A DNA stretch of 64,000 nt, taken from Linnemannia schmuckeri (lineage: Eukaryota > Mortierellomycota > Mortierellomycetes > Mortierellales > Mortierellaceae). The first letter of the stretch is position 1, and each line of letters begins with the position of its first letter. Shown one piece after another: positions 20,363 through 30,429 of this stretch. The DNA lies in NCBI GenBank assembly GCA_029449235.1, contig JANATG010000002.1:180001-244000 (forward strand), in the 5' to 3' direction. The notes under the pieces were generated by a model, which worked only from the letters and a program-made list of their open reading frames with translations, was not told the origin of the DNA and searched no databases. The position numbers and the translations under genes were made by a program.

Positions 20363-22536
20363 CTAAAGAGCGAGGGCAAGCAGAGCTAGTGCAGTGATAA
20401 AAGTCACCCACTCGCTCCTCAAGGACATGGCGGAATTCATGGTCTTGTCTGCCTGATGACCAATACTGGAAGAACTGGCCTGCTGACCAATACTGGGAGA
20501 ACTAGCCTGCTGACCAATACTGGAAGAACCAGCCGAATCCCTCTGAGTAGAAGTATCGCCTTCCATGTCGCCACCGTCCACCATGTCATCACCATTAGCA
20601 ACTGTGTTTCTGTTTTCATCGTTCTTAGAAGCAGGGCTCGTTTTATCCTTGACAACGATGCCATAGGCCGACTGGAGCTTGGTCATGACATGAGGCTGCA
20701 CCTTGCTTGGAGTGCCAGGGAGAACCTTGAACTTGAGGTCCTCCTCAACCCCTTCAGTGCGCTTCACGATCCATTTTTCGAGACCCCATTCACCCTTCTC
20801 ACCACCAGCCACACCCTTGGAGAGGGCTTGGATCGTGAACCCTTCAGTATCGCCCTTATTCAGCCTCGGCAGAGCCCGGTCCCACTTCACATCCTTAAGG
20901 ATCATGTCTCTATAAGCGGAGATACGAGGTATCAACGCCTGCGGCTTGAATACATAGCTGACAGTATCCTTGAGGATCGCCTCAAAGCGGGCTCTAATCT
21001 GGGGTGACTCCAGGATGAGCTTCTTGACCAGCGGGGAGTCGTGTTTCATTCGAAACTTGCGGTAGGAACCGGGTTCACCAGAGTAGGATGAACCAAACGT
21101 ATCGTCGTAGTCAATTGGAAGCCAAGTCCACAGGCCGGTAACGGGATTGTTGTACATTTGGTAGTTGGAGCCAGAGGTCCAGTAGCCGTCCCAGAAACCT
21201 GTGAGGTATTCCATAGCCATAGCCTTCAGGAACACGTCCAAGTCGAGTCGCTTCTCCCAATACCCGATAGGATCTTTTTCTTTCTTGGGGTCAAAACTCT
21301 TGATGTCAGCCATAAGCTTGATCAGGTCGCGCATGGGATCGTCTTTGGGATTGCTGCCAGGCAAAAGGTTCTTGTATATATGGCCAAAGGGGTAGCTCGC
21401 AGTTGTGGGACCCTTCCACAGGAGGCTAGCCTGTAGGCCATCGTCGGCGTCCATCTTCCACAGTGAACCAGTCTTGCGCGTGCCGTTGTTTTTTGGGTGA
21501 AGGACCGTCATGAGCCAGTGCTTTTTCATCTCCTCCTGAGCCACGTATAAGCCGACTGGTTTTTGGTTAAAGAAGAGACGTACGTAGGCGGCCTGTGGCG
21601 CGGGAACGCCGAGGGTGTTGAGGATATCAATGTAGAGCTTTTCACGCATCATGGTGGGGTCTGTTTCCGCGCTACGCAGCTTGAGCACGCCAATATCAAG
21701 GAGACGATGATCTTTGGGGAAATGGAACTTGTAGGGCAACTTGGAGTACGACCGTGTCTGGCCACCTGAGAGTTCGAGCTTGACATTGCTGATCTTGACA
21801 TTGTCATTGGCACTATCAAAACGTAAAAAAATGTGTTGGTGTTATCATTCGCAGAGGGTGACATATAAACAGCAGTAAGATGATGTCGCAGGAGTGTCTC
21901 TTTACCCAAGGTAATGAACTTTGACGTTGATTGGTTTGGGATCCCACCACTTGTCACCGCCACTATTGATGAAGCTCCACGCTTTTGGATCACCCTCAAC
22001 AAACAGGTTGCCAATGAAACCCTCTCTGAAGAAAGGAGAATTCTGTTCTAATTTGTTCTCGAAGACTTGAGGCAGTGCAGGCAGTTTGTGAAGAGTATCA
22101 GGCCGATCGAAAAACTCGTTGGGAGTATGGACGGCATCGATAGGGAGCTTGCGGGGTTTTGACTCTTTATAAATCTCGCCTCTGCTTAGACGGACGTATT
22201 GATACTCGAGAGGAGCGTCGACGCCAGCAACATTGCCGGACCAGAGTGGGTATGCTTCCTTAGAGGTTCGGAGTTTTGTGACTTTTCCGTTAATCATAAC
22301 TCCGAACTCATCGGCGTCGACTTGACGCAAACCGACGACATTGAAGTTAACTAGAAGATGCAGAGGGTAAGTGACGCGATGAAACTTGTGAGCGATGATT
22401 AGGAATCACGAACTATTGCTTCGCGGCGAGAGTAACATTTTCTGTCTCTGAATTTCACGCGAACAACAAGGGATCAGATATTACCATCTGCGAAGGCCAC
22501 GGCGATACAAGCAGCCAAGATTAAGAGACGAACCAT
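20363..22536 (-). CDS. CotH-family (spore-coat H kinase-like) surface protein with probable GPI anchor
   Basis: Three exons by splice phase: 22536-22485, 22350-21906, 21812-20363, total 648 residues. A signal peptide begins MVRLLILAACIAVAFADG. The CotH domain occupies about 190-480: SKLPYKFHFPKDHRLLDIGV, VLKLRSAETDPTMMREKL, YVAQEEMKKHWL, WLPIDYDDTFGSSYSGEPGS and HDSPLVKKLI are typical family segments. The C-terminal part is Ser-rich with three copies of a SIGQQASS-like repeat and ends in a hydrophobic segment (WVTFITALALLALAL) suited to GPI attachment. Bacterial CotH is an atypical protein kinase of the spore coat; related fungal proteins are cell-surface adhesins in Mucorales. Whether this one phosphorylates or adheres cannot be told from sequence. 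A TATATA on the minus strand near 22620 is a possible TATA box. Confidence 0.85.
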
Positions 22537-22878
22537 CGTGCGTCCTAGTAGAGGTATAAAAGGCTGAGACAGGAAGATGGAGAGATATGATGAGGAAATG
22601 CTCGCAGGAGCAAGTAGAATATATATACGCCCAAGACTGCGAGTCTCGTGCTCAAAAGCGTGTCAGTTGTACTGTACTACATTCCCCACTTTCTTAGGAC
22701 AGCTTCGCATTCTGCTTTGCCCTAGAATAATTCCTTTAGTTAAAGGGGACTCATTGGTATTCCATGTTCCCAATATGCTGGAAATGCGTGTTATTTTGTG
22801 CACATAAACTGCAATAGCTGAAGTTGGAATGAGGGAATAATGACGGTTGGAGCAACGATGATGGTTACTAAGAGAAAC

Positions 22879-23066
22879 CTCCTTCCTTTTTAAAATTTAG
22901 ATGCAGATGCAAGTTGCACCTGTCAGGAAAACTGAAAAAAAAAAACGATTCCCAGAGTCGATGCAGATGCAAAAAGCACTCGTTGTCCTATTTCGTCCTA
23001 TAGGAATCACAAAATGACTACTGCATCAAAAAAAAACTGCATCTGCATCCTTTTATAAAGGAGGAA
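22879..23066. repeat. Imperfect inverted-repeat element (possible small MITE)
   Basis: The left segment CCTTCCTTTTTAAAATTTAG plus ATGCAGATGCA (22881-22911) and, inverted, CTTCCTCCTTTATAAAAGG plus ATGCAGATGCA (23066-23037) are mirror images with small gaps. An additional ATGCAGATGCA lies at 22961. No target duplication was recognised, so the element's identity is tentative. Confidence 0.45.
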
Positions 23067-23070
23067 GACT

Positions 23071-24277
23071 AATATCTTGTGAGCACGTTATACCACGTCG
23101 CTAAAGTAAAGTAGAATTGAAAATGTACTCCGCATATGAGGAAACACAATCCATTCGCTGCGATCAAGATATTCCTTCGCATGGTGCCTGGATGACCCTT
23201 TCTGCCCTTTGCAAGGCTGAGCTCAAGGGGACTAGGTATCGTCGTCCTCGAACTCTTTGAGTTTCATCGTTCCTTTCTTCTCCATAATATCCATCTTCTT
23301 CCTGCCCAGGAGGGTATCAATGACTGCTCAATGAACCGCTCATGCGTCTCTGTTCGCCCGGTGCCCCCAGTTGCCAGGTTGGCCCGGTTCCCAAGTTATG
23401 GCAATAAGTATTTCCTGCCTTGTCGTGTTGAACGCATCATGAATTTATGTGGTTCGTCACGTGACCCACTTCTGCTGCGTTTGGCGCGTCTAAGCCACCA
23501 CTTAGATACTCTTGCTAGGATCTCGTGGGAGGTCGTGCTCACATACGGCGCCGACCCCCAGCTATCTTAGGTAGTTACCGTCGCTCTCAGGTAGCTACCA
23601 TCGCTCTCAGTCCATTCCTGACCCTCCATAGATATGACTCTTAGCATAGACGATCTCTCCCCCAACTCCCGTTCCCTATAAGATAGTTAGCTTAGCCCTA
23701 GACAGTTACTCACTTCTTTTGTTCCTTTTTCCTCATAAAGTTGTCTTCATCATATCTGTTTCCTTTTGGAATGTCCTTCCTGTATTGGATGCTCATCTTT
23801 CTCTGTATTATCTTCACACTTGTCCTTCTCGAACTCTACCTCAACAACTCCATTTCCCCTCTTTGTTTCGTCACTCTGCCCCTTAACAGTCCTCCCACGG
23901 CCTTCTCATTCCAACACTTCACGTGGGGGGTCTTGAGGGGAGTTGTTCTTGGCTGGCAGAGGCGTTGGCGCCAGTGCCAGGTGTGATAGGGTCACTCATC
24001 GAGGAAGAGGGAGAAGGAAAAGTTGAGTTTCCATCTACAACCCCTGTATTGGGGGGGGGGTGTGTCTTCAGGATCGACGGCCATAACTCAGATAGCGGGC
24101 AGACAAGGAAAAGGATGTATATACGTGTATGGGTGTATCCCTTCTCAGTTTCGCGAATATAGACGGTAACTCTCAAGACCTGCTCGTATCGTGGAAAGAA
24201 AAGTGATTCATGTCAATAGCTATTCTCCAAAGACTAGAAACTGCTACTGCTACCAATGGTCAAAAGGGTATAGCGCC
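23071..24277. other. Non-coding DNA with a 20-bp duplication and a possible gag-like fragment
   Basis: A 20-bp unit (GTAGTTACCGTCGCTCTCAG / GTAGCTACCATCGCTCTCAG) is duplicated at 23571-23610. On the minus strand, from an ATG at about 24001, a frame reads MSDPITPGTGANASASQEQL and stops after 26 residues; it has the composition of a retrotransposon gag start but no supporting motif. A run of ten G at about 24051-24060 is notable. No gene is supported. Confidence 0.3.
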
Positions 24278-24503
24278 TGTTGTGTTCACTTAGATAGAAA
24301 GAGAGAGTGAGAATAAAATGTAGATAAGGATATGTGTGTGTGAATGAACATATAGTAGGAATAGGATTGAGCTGGACAGAGACGTATCCTCTTTATTTCT
24401 AGTTGCTCGTAATTTATATACCCTCTTTTCACATGAGTAAACATGCAGCTGCTGCGACTAGCAACTGCTAAACATCTCACACATGTTGTGCACCTAGACA
24501 ACA
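24278..24503. mobile_element. Solo LTR (226 bp)
   Basis: The sequence starts TGTTGTGTTCAC and ends CCTAGACAACA, i.e. 5' TG...CA 3' with inverted TGTTGT/ACAACA ends as in retroviral-type LTRs. The 5-bp flanks are GCGCC (24273-24277) and GCACC (24504-24508), a target duplication with one transition. No primer-binding site, polypurine tract or internal domain adjoins it, so it looks like the product of LTR-LTR recombination. A near-duplicate of ACCTGCTCGTATCGTGGA lies at about 24179 and 24510, partly around it. Confidence 0.6.
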
Positions 24504-24599
24504 GCACCTACCTGCTCGTATCGTGGATAGAAAGGTGCTTTTCCAGACACTCGCAGGCAAACGCGTAAAAATAGACAAATGGCCACCAGAAGCTAAGTC

Positions 24600-25330
24600 G
24601 TTCCAAATCACCACAGAGCCCTTGCTTGTTTTGAGTATGAAAATTTTCTTCGATGGGTCACTTACCAACCTTCTTTGGTCACTGAAACGTGCTAATCGGA
24701 GGATGATCTTGTGGAGGAATGTCTGGTTTATGGCAGCCAAGCGTTCATAGCGACGTCGCTTTTTGATCTTTCGATGGTGTCTCTTCCTATCATACTGAGT
24801 CAGAATTCAGTAAGCGTTGGATTATTCACCAACTGATAGGGAACGCAAGGAATGATAAGACTTAGGAGTGAAAGATGAAATGGAACAAAAAAAGAATCAA
24901 GGGCAGAAAAACAAGGCCGCAGGGGAAAAAAGAGGGATCAAGGGCAGAGAGAGAAGGCATTCAGAAAAATAAGGGAGACATCAAGAAAAGTTGGGGAGGG
25001 ATTAAGGGCAGTAAAGAAAGCATAGGAGTTTCAGGGAAGACAGAAAGCAAAAGATCAAGTGAAGAGAGACAGCCACAAACAAATGGGCTCGGAAATGCAG
25101 AGTGGTTCGCTGTTCTTCTCAAGACGCAGTGTGTTTATGATACCATTTTGACTAAACGCGTCAACTATAATCTAGAGAGGGAGAAAAAGATTACAGCGGT
25201 TAATCCCAGTCTGCGAGTGTGCTATGTAAGAGGCACATCAACTAGCTTGAGGCAGCCAGGTGTTCATAGCGCTGTTTTGCTTTTTGATCCTTCGATGTTG
25301 GCTCTTTCAATCCTTGCTTCATAGAATTCG
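24600..25330 (+). repeat. Chimeric LSU-rRNA repeat unit, copy 1 (fragments C and D)
   Basis: Order on the + strand: non-rRNA segment X (24610-24722), LSU fragment C (24723-24850; CTGGTTTATGGCAGCCAAGC, GCGTTCATAGCGACG, GAATTCAGTAAGCGTTGGAT), a purine-rich spacer with repeated ATCAAGGGCAG (24890-25040), non-rRNA segment Y (25098-25249), and LSU fragment D (25250-25312; CAGCCAGGTGTTCATAGCG, TTTTTGATCCTTCGATGTTG). The same order X-LSU-spacer-Y-LSU recurs at 29525-30415. Fragments C and D both begin at nearly the same LSU position. The 149-residue frame over 24875-25324 is a by-product of the purine-rich spacer. Confidence 0.75.
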
Positions 25331-25611
25331 AGATCGCGTTGATGCTTTTGTTCACTTGTGAAAACTCTAATGTTGGTTATGGGGCTAGGCATGATATTAA
25401 TAATGCAGTAAACGATAAATGATCATACGTAACAAATACGACTGAAACATCTTACAGAAGCAGCCACGCTCTTAATGGAATATGCTCTTCCTCAGTGATA
25501 TTTAAGGGCTGTTTCATTGTAATTTAATTTGCAACAGCCCTCTCTCTAAACACAATCAGCGCCCGTTTATGGCAATTGCTAGCGATGGACGTTAACGTTT
25601 CTGTAATGTCA

Positions 25612-25690
25612 TTGTTTCACGGGAGAGGGTTCGCGCCAGAATTATAGGAATGCTGTCAGTTCCAAAATCGGTTCTTCAAAACTGGACTCT
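25612..25690 (+). repeat. Dispersed repeat copy (pair with 29030-29110)
   Basis: CACGGGAGAGGGTTCGCGCC through TTCAAAACTGGACTCTATG matches 29034-29108 with few differences. The first half also resembles the arms of the inverted repeat at 10385-11109. No coding potential; family unknown. Confidence 0.6.
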
Positions 25691-25853
25691 ATGTGAACGA
25701 TCATAAGGACAAGTGGTGATCACTTAGCAATGAAAGACAATAGGTGGCGTGGAGCAGAGAAAGAGGGATAGAGCCGAACAGAAGTAGCTCTTGGGACTAA
25801 TTGTTGAACATAGTATTCATTTCCAATTCGGAAGAACATGGACTCTTCTAAGA

Positions 25854-25965
25854 GCAAACATCCACGGCAACATGCTTGCCCGCGTTTTCGTTTCGAGAAT
25901 TTGCCCGCAAACATCCACGGCAACATGCTTGCCCGTGTTTTCGTTTCGAGAATTTGCCCGCAAAC
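25854..25965. repeat. Tandem duplication, 53-bp unit
   Basis: A 53-bp unit beginning GCAAACATCCACGGCAACAT and containing TTTTCGTTTCGAGAATTTGC is present twice in tandem (from 25854 and from 25907) with a single C/T difference, followed by the start of a third (GCAAACA). Non-coding context. Confidence 0.85.
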
Positions 25966-26412
25966 AGGCTGATGAACACTTACAAAGTTCAGGACGGTCC
26001 ACCAAAGCGAAAACAAAAAACCAGCGTTCCGAACTTAACCCGAAAATGCAAACAGTAGAAACGTAAGCGCAAGCAATAAACTGAGTGTAGAGTCATTGAA
26101 GAGGATTGCGATGAGATTTTTATGTTGTGAGATACTATGCACTGTATTACCGGCATGGATCCAATCGTGGAGCATCGGAATTAGCAACTGGACCCTCCGA
26201 GATGTTTCAAGTATACTTTTTTGCACGGCCAATCACGCAAAGCCTAGGATATACCCAAGACTATTTCTTCTACGATCCACCCTAACAGTATATCTCTGTA
26301 GTAACAATAAACATGTATAAATAATACTGGGTGTATGGTCGGTGTGGACGCACATCTCTTTCTCACTACTCTCCTACCTCTAAATTTCAAAACGTTCCAA
26401 CCCTTACCGATC

Positions 26413-26883
26413 ATGAACAAGCTCTTCCTTTTCTTTGCTTTACTCTTTATTTCAGTTGTTTACGCTTCTTCTGATATCACTCTTTCCAACACTGTCTCAA
26501 CCAATGGTGCTATCAATGCCGCTCAAGCCGTTCTCAAGGCTGCACGCAAGGGTGGACACACTATCTCTGTTGCTGTTATTGACCGTTCTGGCCGTGTCCG
26601 TTTGTTGATCACCGATGATAATGCTGGACCCCAAACGGAAGAATCTGCCAAGCAAAAGGCCTTCACTGCAGTCTCCTTCGGTCGCCCAACCTCCAACTTG
26701 ACAGCCACTGCTGGTGCTGCTGGTGTTACCATCCGTGACATCCCCGGTACTCTCTTCCTTGGTGGTGGTGTCCCAATCATCTATGGTAATGCCCCTATTG
26801 GTGCCATTGGCGTAGGTGGTGCCCCCAGTGGTGCTATCGATGAACAATATGCCCTCGCTGGTCTCTCTGCTATCCATTTGTAA
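26413..26883 (+). CDS. Secreted GlcG/HbpS-like (Haem_degrading/DUF336) protein
   Basis: 156 residues, single exon. An N-terminal signal peptide (MNKLFLFFALLFISVVYASS) is followed directly by the GlcG/HbpS fold: INAAQAVLKAARKGGHTISV, AVIDRSGRVRLL, SAKQKAFTAVSFGRPTSNL, IRDIPGTLFLGGGVPI and the Gly-rich GAIGVGGAPSGAIDEQYALAG loop, which are the conserved elements of this family. Bacterial members bind haem or act near glycolate genes; fungal members are small and sometimes secreted, function unknown. The start at 26413 is chosen because the signal peptide begins there; the upstream in-frame extension is untranslated leader. The gene is compact, intronless, and lies in transposon-rich DNA, which is compatible with ancient transfer from bacteria, but no composition test was done. 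Confidence 0.85.
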   Translation: MNKLFLFFALLFISVVYASSDITLSNTVSTNGAINAAQAVLKAARKGGHTISVAVIDRSGRVRLLITDDNAGPQTEESAKQKAFTAVSFGRPTSNLTATAGAAGVTIRDIPGTLFLGGGVPIIYGNAPIGAIGVGGAPSGAIDEQYALAGLSAIHL

Positions 26884-27600
26884 TTAGAAACCTATACAGT
26901 CGTACAAATAGCTGTCTATTTAGGCAATTAGTCACCATGTCACAATATTGTAACATCTAAGAAGTCATACAAAATATTTACTTAAAAATTAATACATATT
27001 TATTGTCCTTTTCACATAAAATTTATTGTTTTGGAGAGTGCTGTCCATTTAAACTATTAGCACTTCAGAATAAATAAGTAACGCTCCGAACAGTTTTGTC
27101 GTTTGTTCAAATAATTTTATTTGGCTGGAAAATTACTCATTGGTTTGCGCGTTTTTGGACATTTTTTAATGCCATTCTACTATTTAAACAGGAAGCACTC
27201 ATAACATGTTTCCTTTCCTTTCTTTTCGTCTTTGTCTTTGTCTTCTTCAATACTCTTCTCGCTGACCTGTATTACCTCATTTTTAATGATGAAGTCAATC
27301 GATTTGCGAATGCGTGCTGTTGTCACTACAGTGTGTACGGTATGGATAGACGTTACGTTGCTGAACTGCTCGGAGTCTCCTAGCGAAGCATCATCACTTG
27401 ATGCTGTAAGTATTGTGGAAATACGGTGTGGGTCCTTACTGGTTGAATGACTGATTGCAGGTGCTGACAACATGAGCTCTCGATATTAAAATAGCGTGAT
27501 TTGAAACGATTGGTACCGTTGGCCCTAAGGAGCTTCGCGATACCAGACCCAGATGGAGCGAGGGGGTAAAGGCGTTTGTGAGTGAATATGTTCAAAGCAC
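26884..27600. other. AT-rich intergenic DNA
   Basis: Contains the 3' region of the GlcG-like gene and AT-rich sequence with no supported gene. Immediately before 27604, a frame reading AFVSEYVQSTYV could be the shifted N-terminal part of the IS630-type relic that follows. Confidence 0.35.
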
Positions 27601-27603
27601 CTA

Positions 27604-28258
27604 TGTTTCCTAATCGGAGAGCTGCAGATTGCGATTCGTGATGCCTCCCCCACTCTCAAGAACGCCTCTATTTCGACTATCTGCCGAGGTCTTCGACATG
27701 ACCTTAACCTCAGTCACAAAAAGCTGCAGCAGCGAGCTCGAGAGGCACGGCCTGGGGAGATTGATGCCTTTAGTGCCCGTGTGCATCCATTCTGCATCTA
27801 CCCCGAGCAGGTTGTTTTTGTAGATGAAACAAGCAAGGATAGCCGCGATACGATCCGTCAGTATGCTTGGTCCGAGATAGGAACATCTGCAGTGGTAAAC
27901 CCGCCCTTCTTTCGTGGCAAAATAATTTCCGCCTTAGCTGCCTATGATTCTCAAGGATTTCTTTCATGGTCGTTCATTGAGGACACCTTCGCCCGCAAAA
28001 CATTCTACAATGCCTTTATCGAGATCAATTTGCCTCAACTCCGCCCATGGCCAATGTCCGACTCTATTGTCTTGCTCGATAATGCTCAAATCCATATGTT
28101 CAGAGAGCTTACCGAGGCTGTCCAGACCAAAGAAGCTCACCTCTTTTCTACCTCCTTATTGCCCACATATGAACCCCATCGAGCTTGGCTTTGCCATCCT
28201 CAAGAAATGGATCCAAAAACATGCCAACTTTCCTCCCCAGCTACCATCTCACAAATAA
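27604..28258 (+). pseudogene. IS630/Tc1-mariner-type transposase relic
   Basis: From about 27604 one frame reads LQIAIRDASPTLKNASISTI, continuing through LSHKKLQQRAREARPGEIDA and the DDE core: first Asp in QVVFVDETSKD, second in IVLLDNAQIHMF. Near 28135 a frameshift is needed, after which the other frame supplies FLPPYCPHMNPIELGFAILK with the catalytic Glu, roughly 34 residues after the second Asp. The N-terminal DNA-binding part is missing or scrambled, and no terminal repeats were recognised. It is different from both Tc1 transposases in this window, so it represents a third lineage of the superfamily. Confidence 0.75.
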
Positions 28259-28317
28259 TGCTATTCCATTCAAGGCGTCTTTTGAACTTCCGCACTCTAA
28301 AAGCGTTACAACATTAA

Positions 28318-28509
28318 CTAAGAAGGGTTCTGTTTGGCGAAAAAAATACTGCGTATTCTACCACTCGAAGCTTGGTTGGGTGGGACGTCATCACCCTCAT
28401 CGGATACCGCAACATTCATCTTGACATCGCCTGTAGCATCGCCTTCGAGACCATCAATCAGGCCTGCATATGCATACGAGATGAGGACTAGGGAGACGAG
28501 GATCTTCAT
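28318..28509 (-). CDS. Possible small secreted protein, 63 residues
   Basis: From the minus-strand ATG at 28509 the product starts with a credible signal peptide (MKILVSLVLISYAYAG) followed by a short acidic mature part (LIDGLEGDATGDVKMNVAVS) and a stop. It lies directly after the IS630 relic and could be an intact tiny effector-like gene, or the 5' stub of a longer gene cut by transposon insertion. There is no Cys, no domain and no homologue known to me. The frame has an ATG six codons upstream that would spoil the signal peptide. Confidence 0.35.
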   Translation of the reverse strand: MKILVSLVLISYAYAGLIDGLEGDATGDVKMNVAVSDEGDDVPPNQASSGRIRSIFFAKQNPS

Positions 28510-28529
28510 GAAGTGTATACTGTGCAATT

Positions 28530-29524
28530 GGTGAATATAACAGGTGTTGTTGAAAAGCGTGAGTTATGGATGTTCCTTGCAGCCGTTGATGCGAGTGAAA
28601 CGAGAATGTACATTAGTTTCGGAACTTTCTTAAAGGTGCAGATAGTTGACGGCTTTGATAAAAGACAGGTGAAGGAACACCTTAAGAAAACAGGGCATTT
28701 TTGATGCTATCGTTAGAATCCTATCATAGTCTTACGAGAGTCTGGTCAATGATGTGCAGGCGTATGCTTGTGCAGGTTTTGTGGACGTTGCCGTAAGTGT
28801 TCTTGATAGGGGTCTGTGGCGCTCTTGCGAGTGTTGTAAGTGCCCTTGCGAGCGTAAAGTCTTGAGATGTGTCTCTGTGCAGCATATTGGGTAGGTGCGA
28901 CTTCTTTATATACGTAACGAAGGTCGTAAATGAAACGAGTTGTTGTTACTTGCGAGAGGGGTCAAGGGCACATTGAGAACAGGAGGAATGCCGCAAAGAT
29001 TAAGGGACAACACTAATGGATAACACCATGTTTCACGGGGAGGGTTCGCGGCAGAATTATAGGAACGCTGTCAGTTCCACAATCGGTTCTACAAAACTGG
29101 ACTCTATGCGATGCAGATGCTATCCGTTAGTCCAGTGTCTATACAGTAAAGGAGACAAAGAACAACGAACAGCTTCTACCCCACATAAATACTGCTCTAG
29201 AAGAACGATCGGCTACACTACTATGACGTCATCATTCTGGAGGGTGCCACCAAATTTGTAACAACCAGAAGGCGGCATCAAGGGACAGCATTAAGGGTCA
29301 AAATCAAAGGACAACGCTAAAGGGCAGCATTGGACAAATCAAGAGACAACGTCAAGGCAAAAAATAATCAGGGTTCAACATCAAGGTTTAAAAATAGAGA
29401 CAACATCAAGAGGCAATTTTAAAAATAGCATCAAAACACCACATTTGAGGCATGAGAAATGGGAAAAATCAAAGGACGATGCGATGGTAAGACAAAGGGG
29501 TGACGAAATATCACATCATCGTAG
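28530..29524. other. Degenerate repeat DNA
   Basis: No gene seen. 29030-29110 is a copy of the repeat at 25612-25690. About 29275-29480 is a loose array of a motif near GGACAACATCAAG, akin to the ATCAAGGGCAG spacer of the chimeric LSU repeats. The short frames here have no coding character. Confidence 0.4.
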
Positions 29525-30178
29525 AGCCGTTGCTTGGCTGGAGTAGGAAATTTTCTTCGACGCGACACCTACCAGCCTTCTTCGGTCATAGAAATAGGCT
29601 AATTGGAAGATGATCTTGTGAATGAATAGCAGACTTCTGGAAGCCAAGCGTTTATAACGGCGTTGCTTTTGATCCTTCGATGTCGGCTTTTTTAGGCATA
29701 TTTTGATAGAATACATGATAATTATTTGCTCACTAAAGGACAGAAAGAAAGGGAGCAAGAGGTGAGTAGCAAAGAAACAAGGAAGGGATCAAGGATAGAG
29801 AAGATATCAAGAGAGATAGCAAAGAAGGATCAAGGACAGGGAGATATAGAGACAGTTACAAAAAAAGGGGTAAAGTAATGACAGAGAGTGGTCCGCTGTT
29901 ATTCTCCAGACACGGCGTATCTAGGATACCAGTTTTGCGCATGAGAGTAGTACAACAGATAAAGGCGTCAACTACAGGCTAGAGAATGAGAAAAAATAGT
30001 AGCGATTACCCTAAGTTCGCGGGTGTGCTCTGTATAGGGCACATCAACTGCTTTGGTAGTCAAGCGCTCATAGCGACGTTGCTTTTTGATCCTTCAATGT
30101 CAGCTCTTCCCATCATACTGAAGCAGAATTCAGTAAGCGTTGGATTGTTCACCCACTAATAGGGAACAAGACCTGGGA

Positions 30179-30216
<38 letters not shown>

Positions 30217-30415
30217 ATGAAATGTTGTTGCAATAGTAATTGAACTTAGTACGAGAGGAACCGTTCATTCGGATAATTGGTATTTGGGCCTGCCTGAGCA
30301 GGCAATGGCCCGAAGCTATCATCCGTTGGGTTATGGCTGAACGCCTCTAAGTCAGAACTCGTGCTAGGACGCGACGACTACCGTCTTTTTCCGATTCTTC
30401 TTTTTAGCGAGACGA
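29525..30415 (+). repeat. Chimeric LSU-rRNA repeat unit, copy 2 (fragments E and F)
   Basis: Same order as copy 1: segment X (29540-29639), LSU fragment E (29640-29693; AAGCCAAGCGTTTATAACGG, TTTGATCCTTCGATGTCGGC), purine-rich ATCAAGGA spacer (29760-29860), segment Y (29884-30050), and a long LSU fragment F (30051-30415). F carries recognisable LSU landmarks: GCGCTCATAGCGACGTTGCT, CAGTAAGCGTTGGATTGTTC, GACCGTCGTGAGACAGGTTA, the sarcin/ricin loop AGTACGAGAGGAACC at about 30250, and GGCTGAACGCCTCTAAGTCA. F is the best preserved of the six LSU fragments. Overall divergence from copy 1 is substantial, so the duplication is old. Confidence 0.8.
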
Positions 30416-30429
30416 TGAGATAAAGGCGA

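Noticed and set aside
20363..21739. CotH gene starting at an internal Met near 21739
   Set aside because: Two upstream exons splice in phase and supply a signal peptide and the beginning of the conserved region.
24875..25324. 149-residue + strand frame, Lys/Glu-rich
   Set aside because: It runs through a purine-rich repeat spacer and into LSU rRNA fragment D, so it is not a gene.
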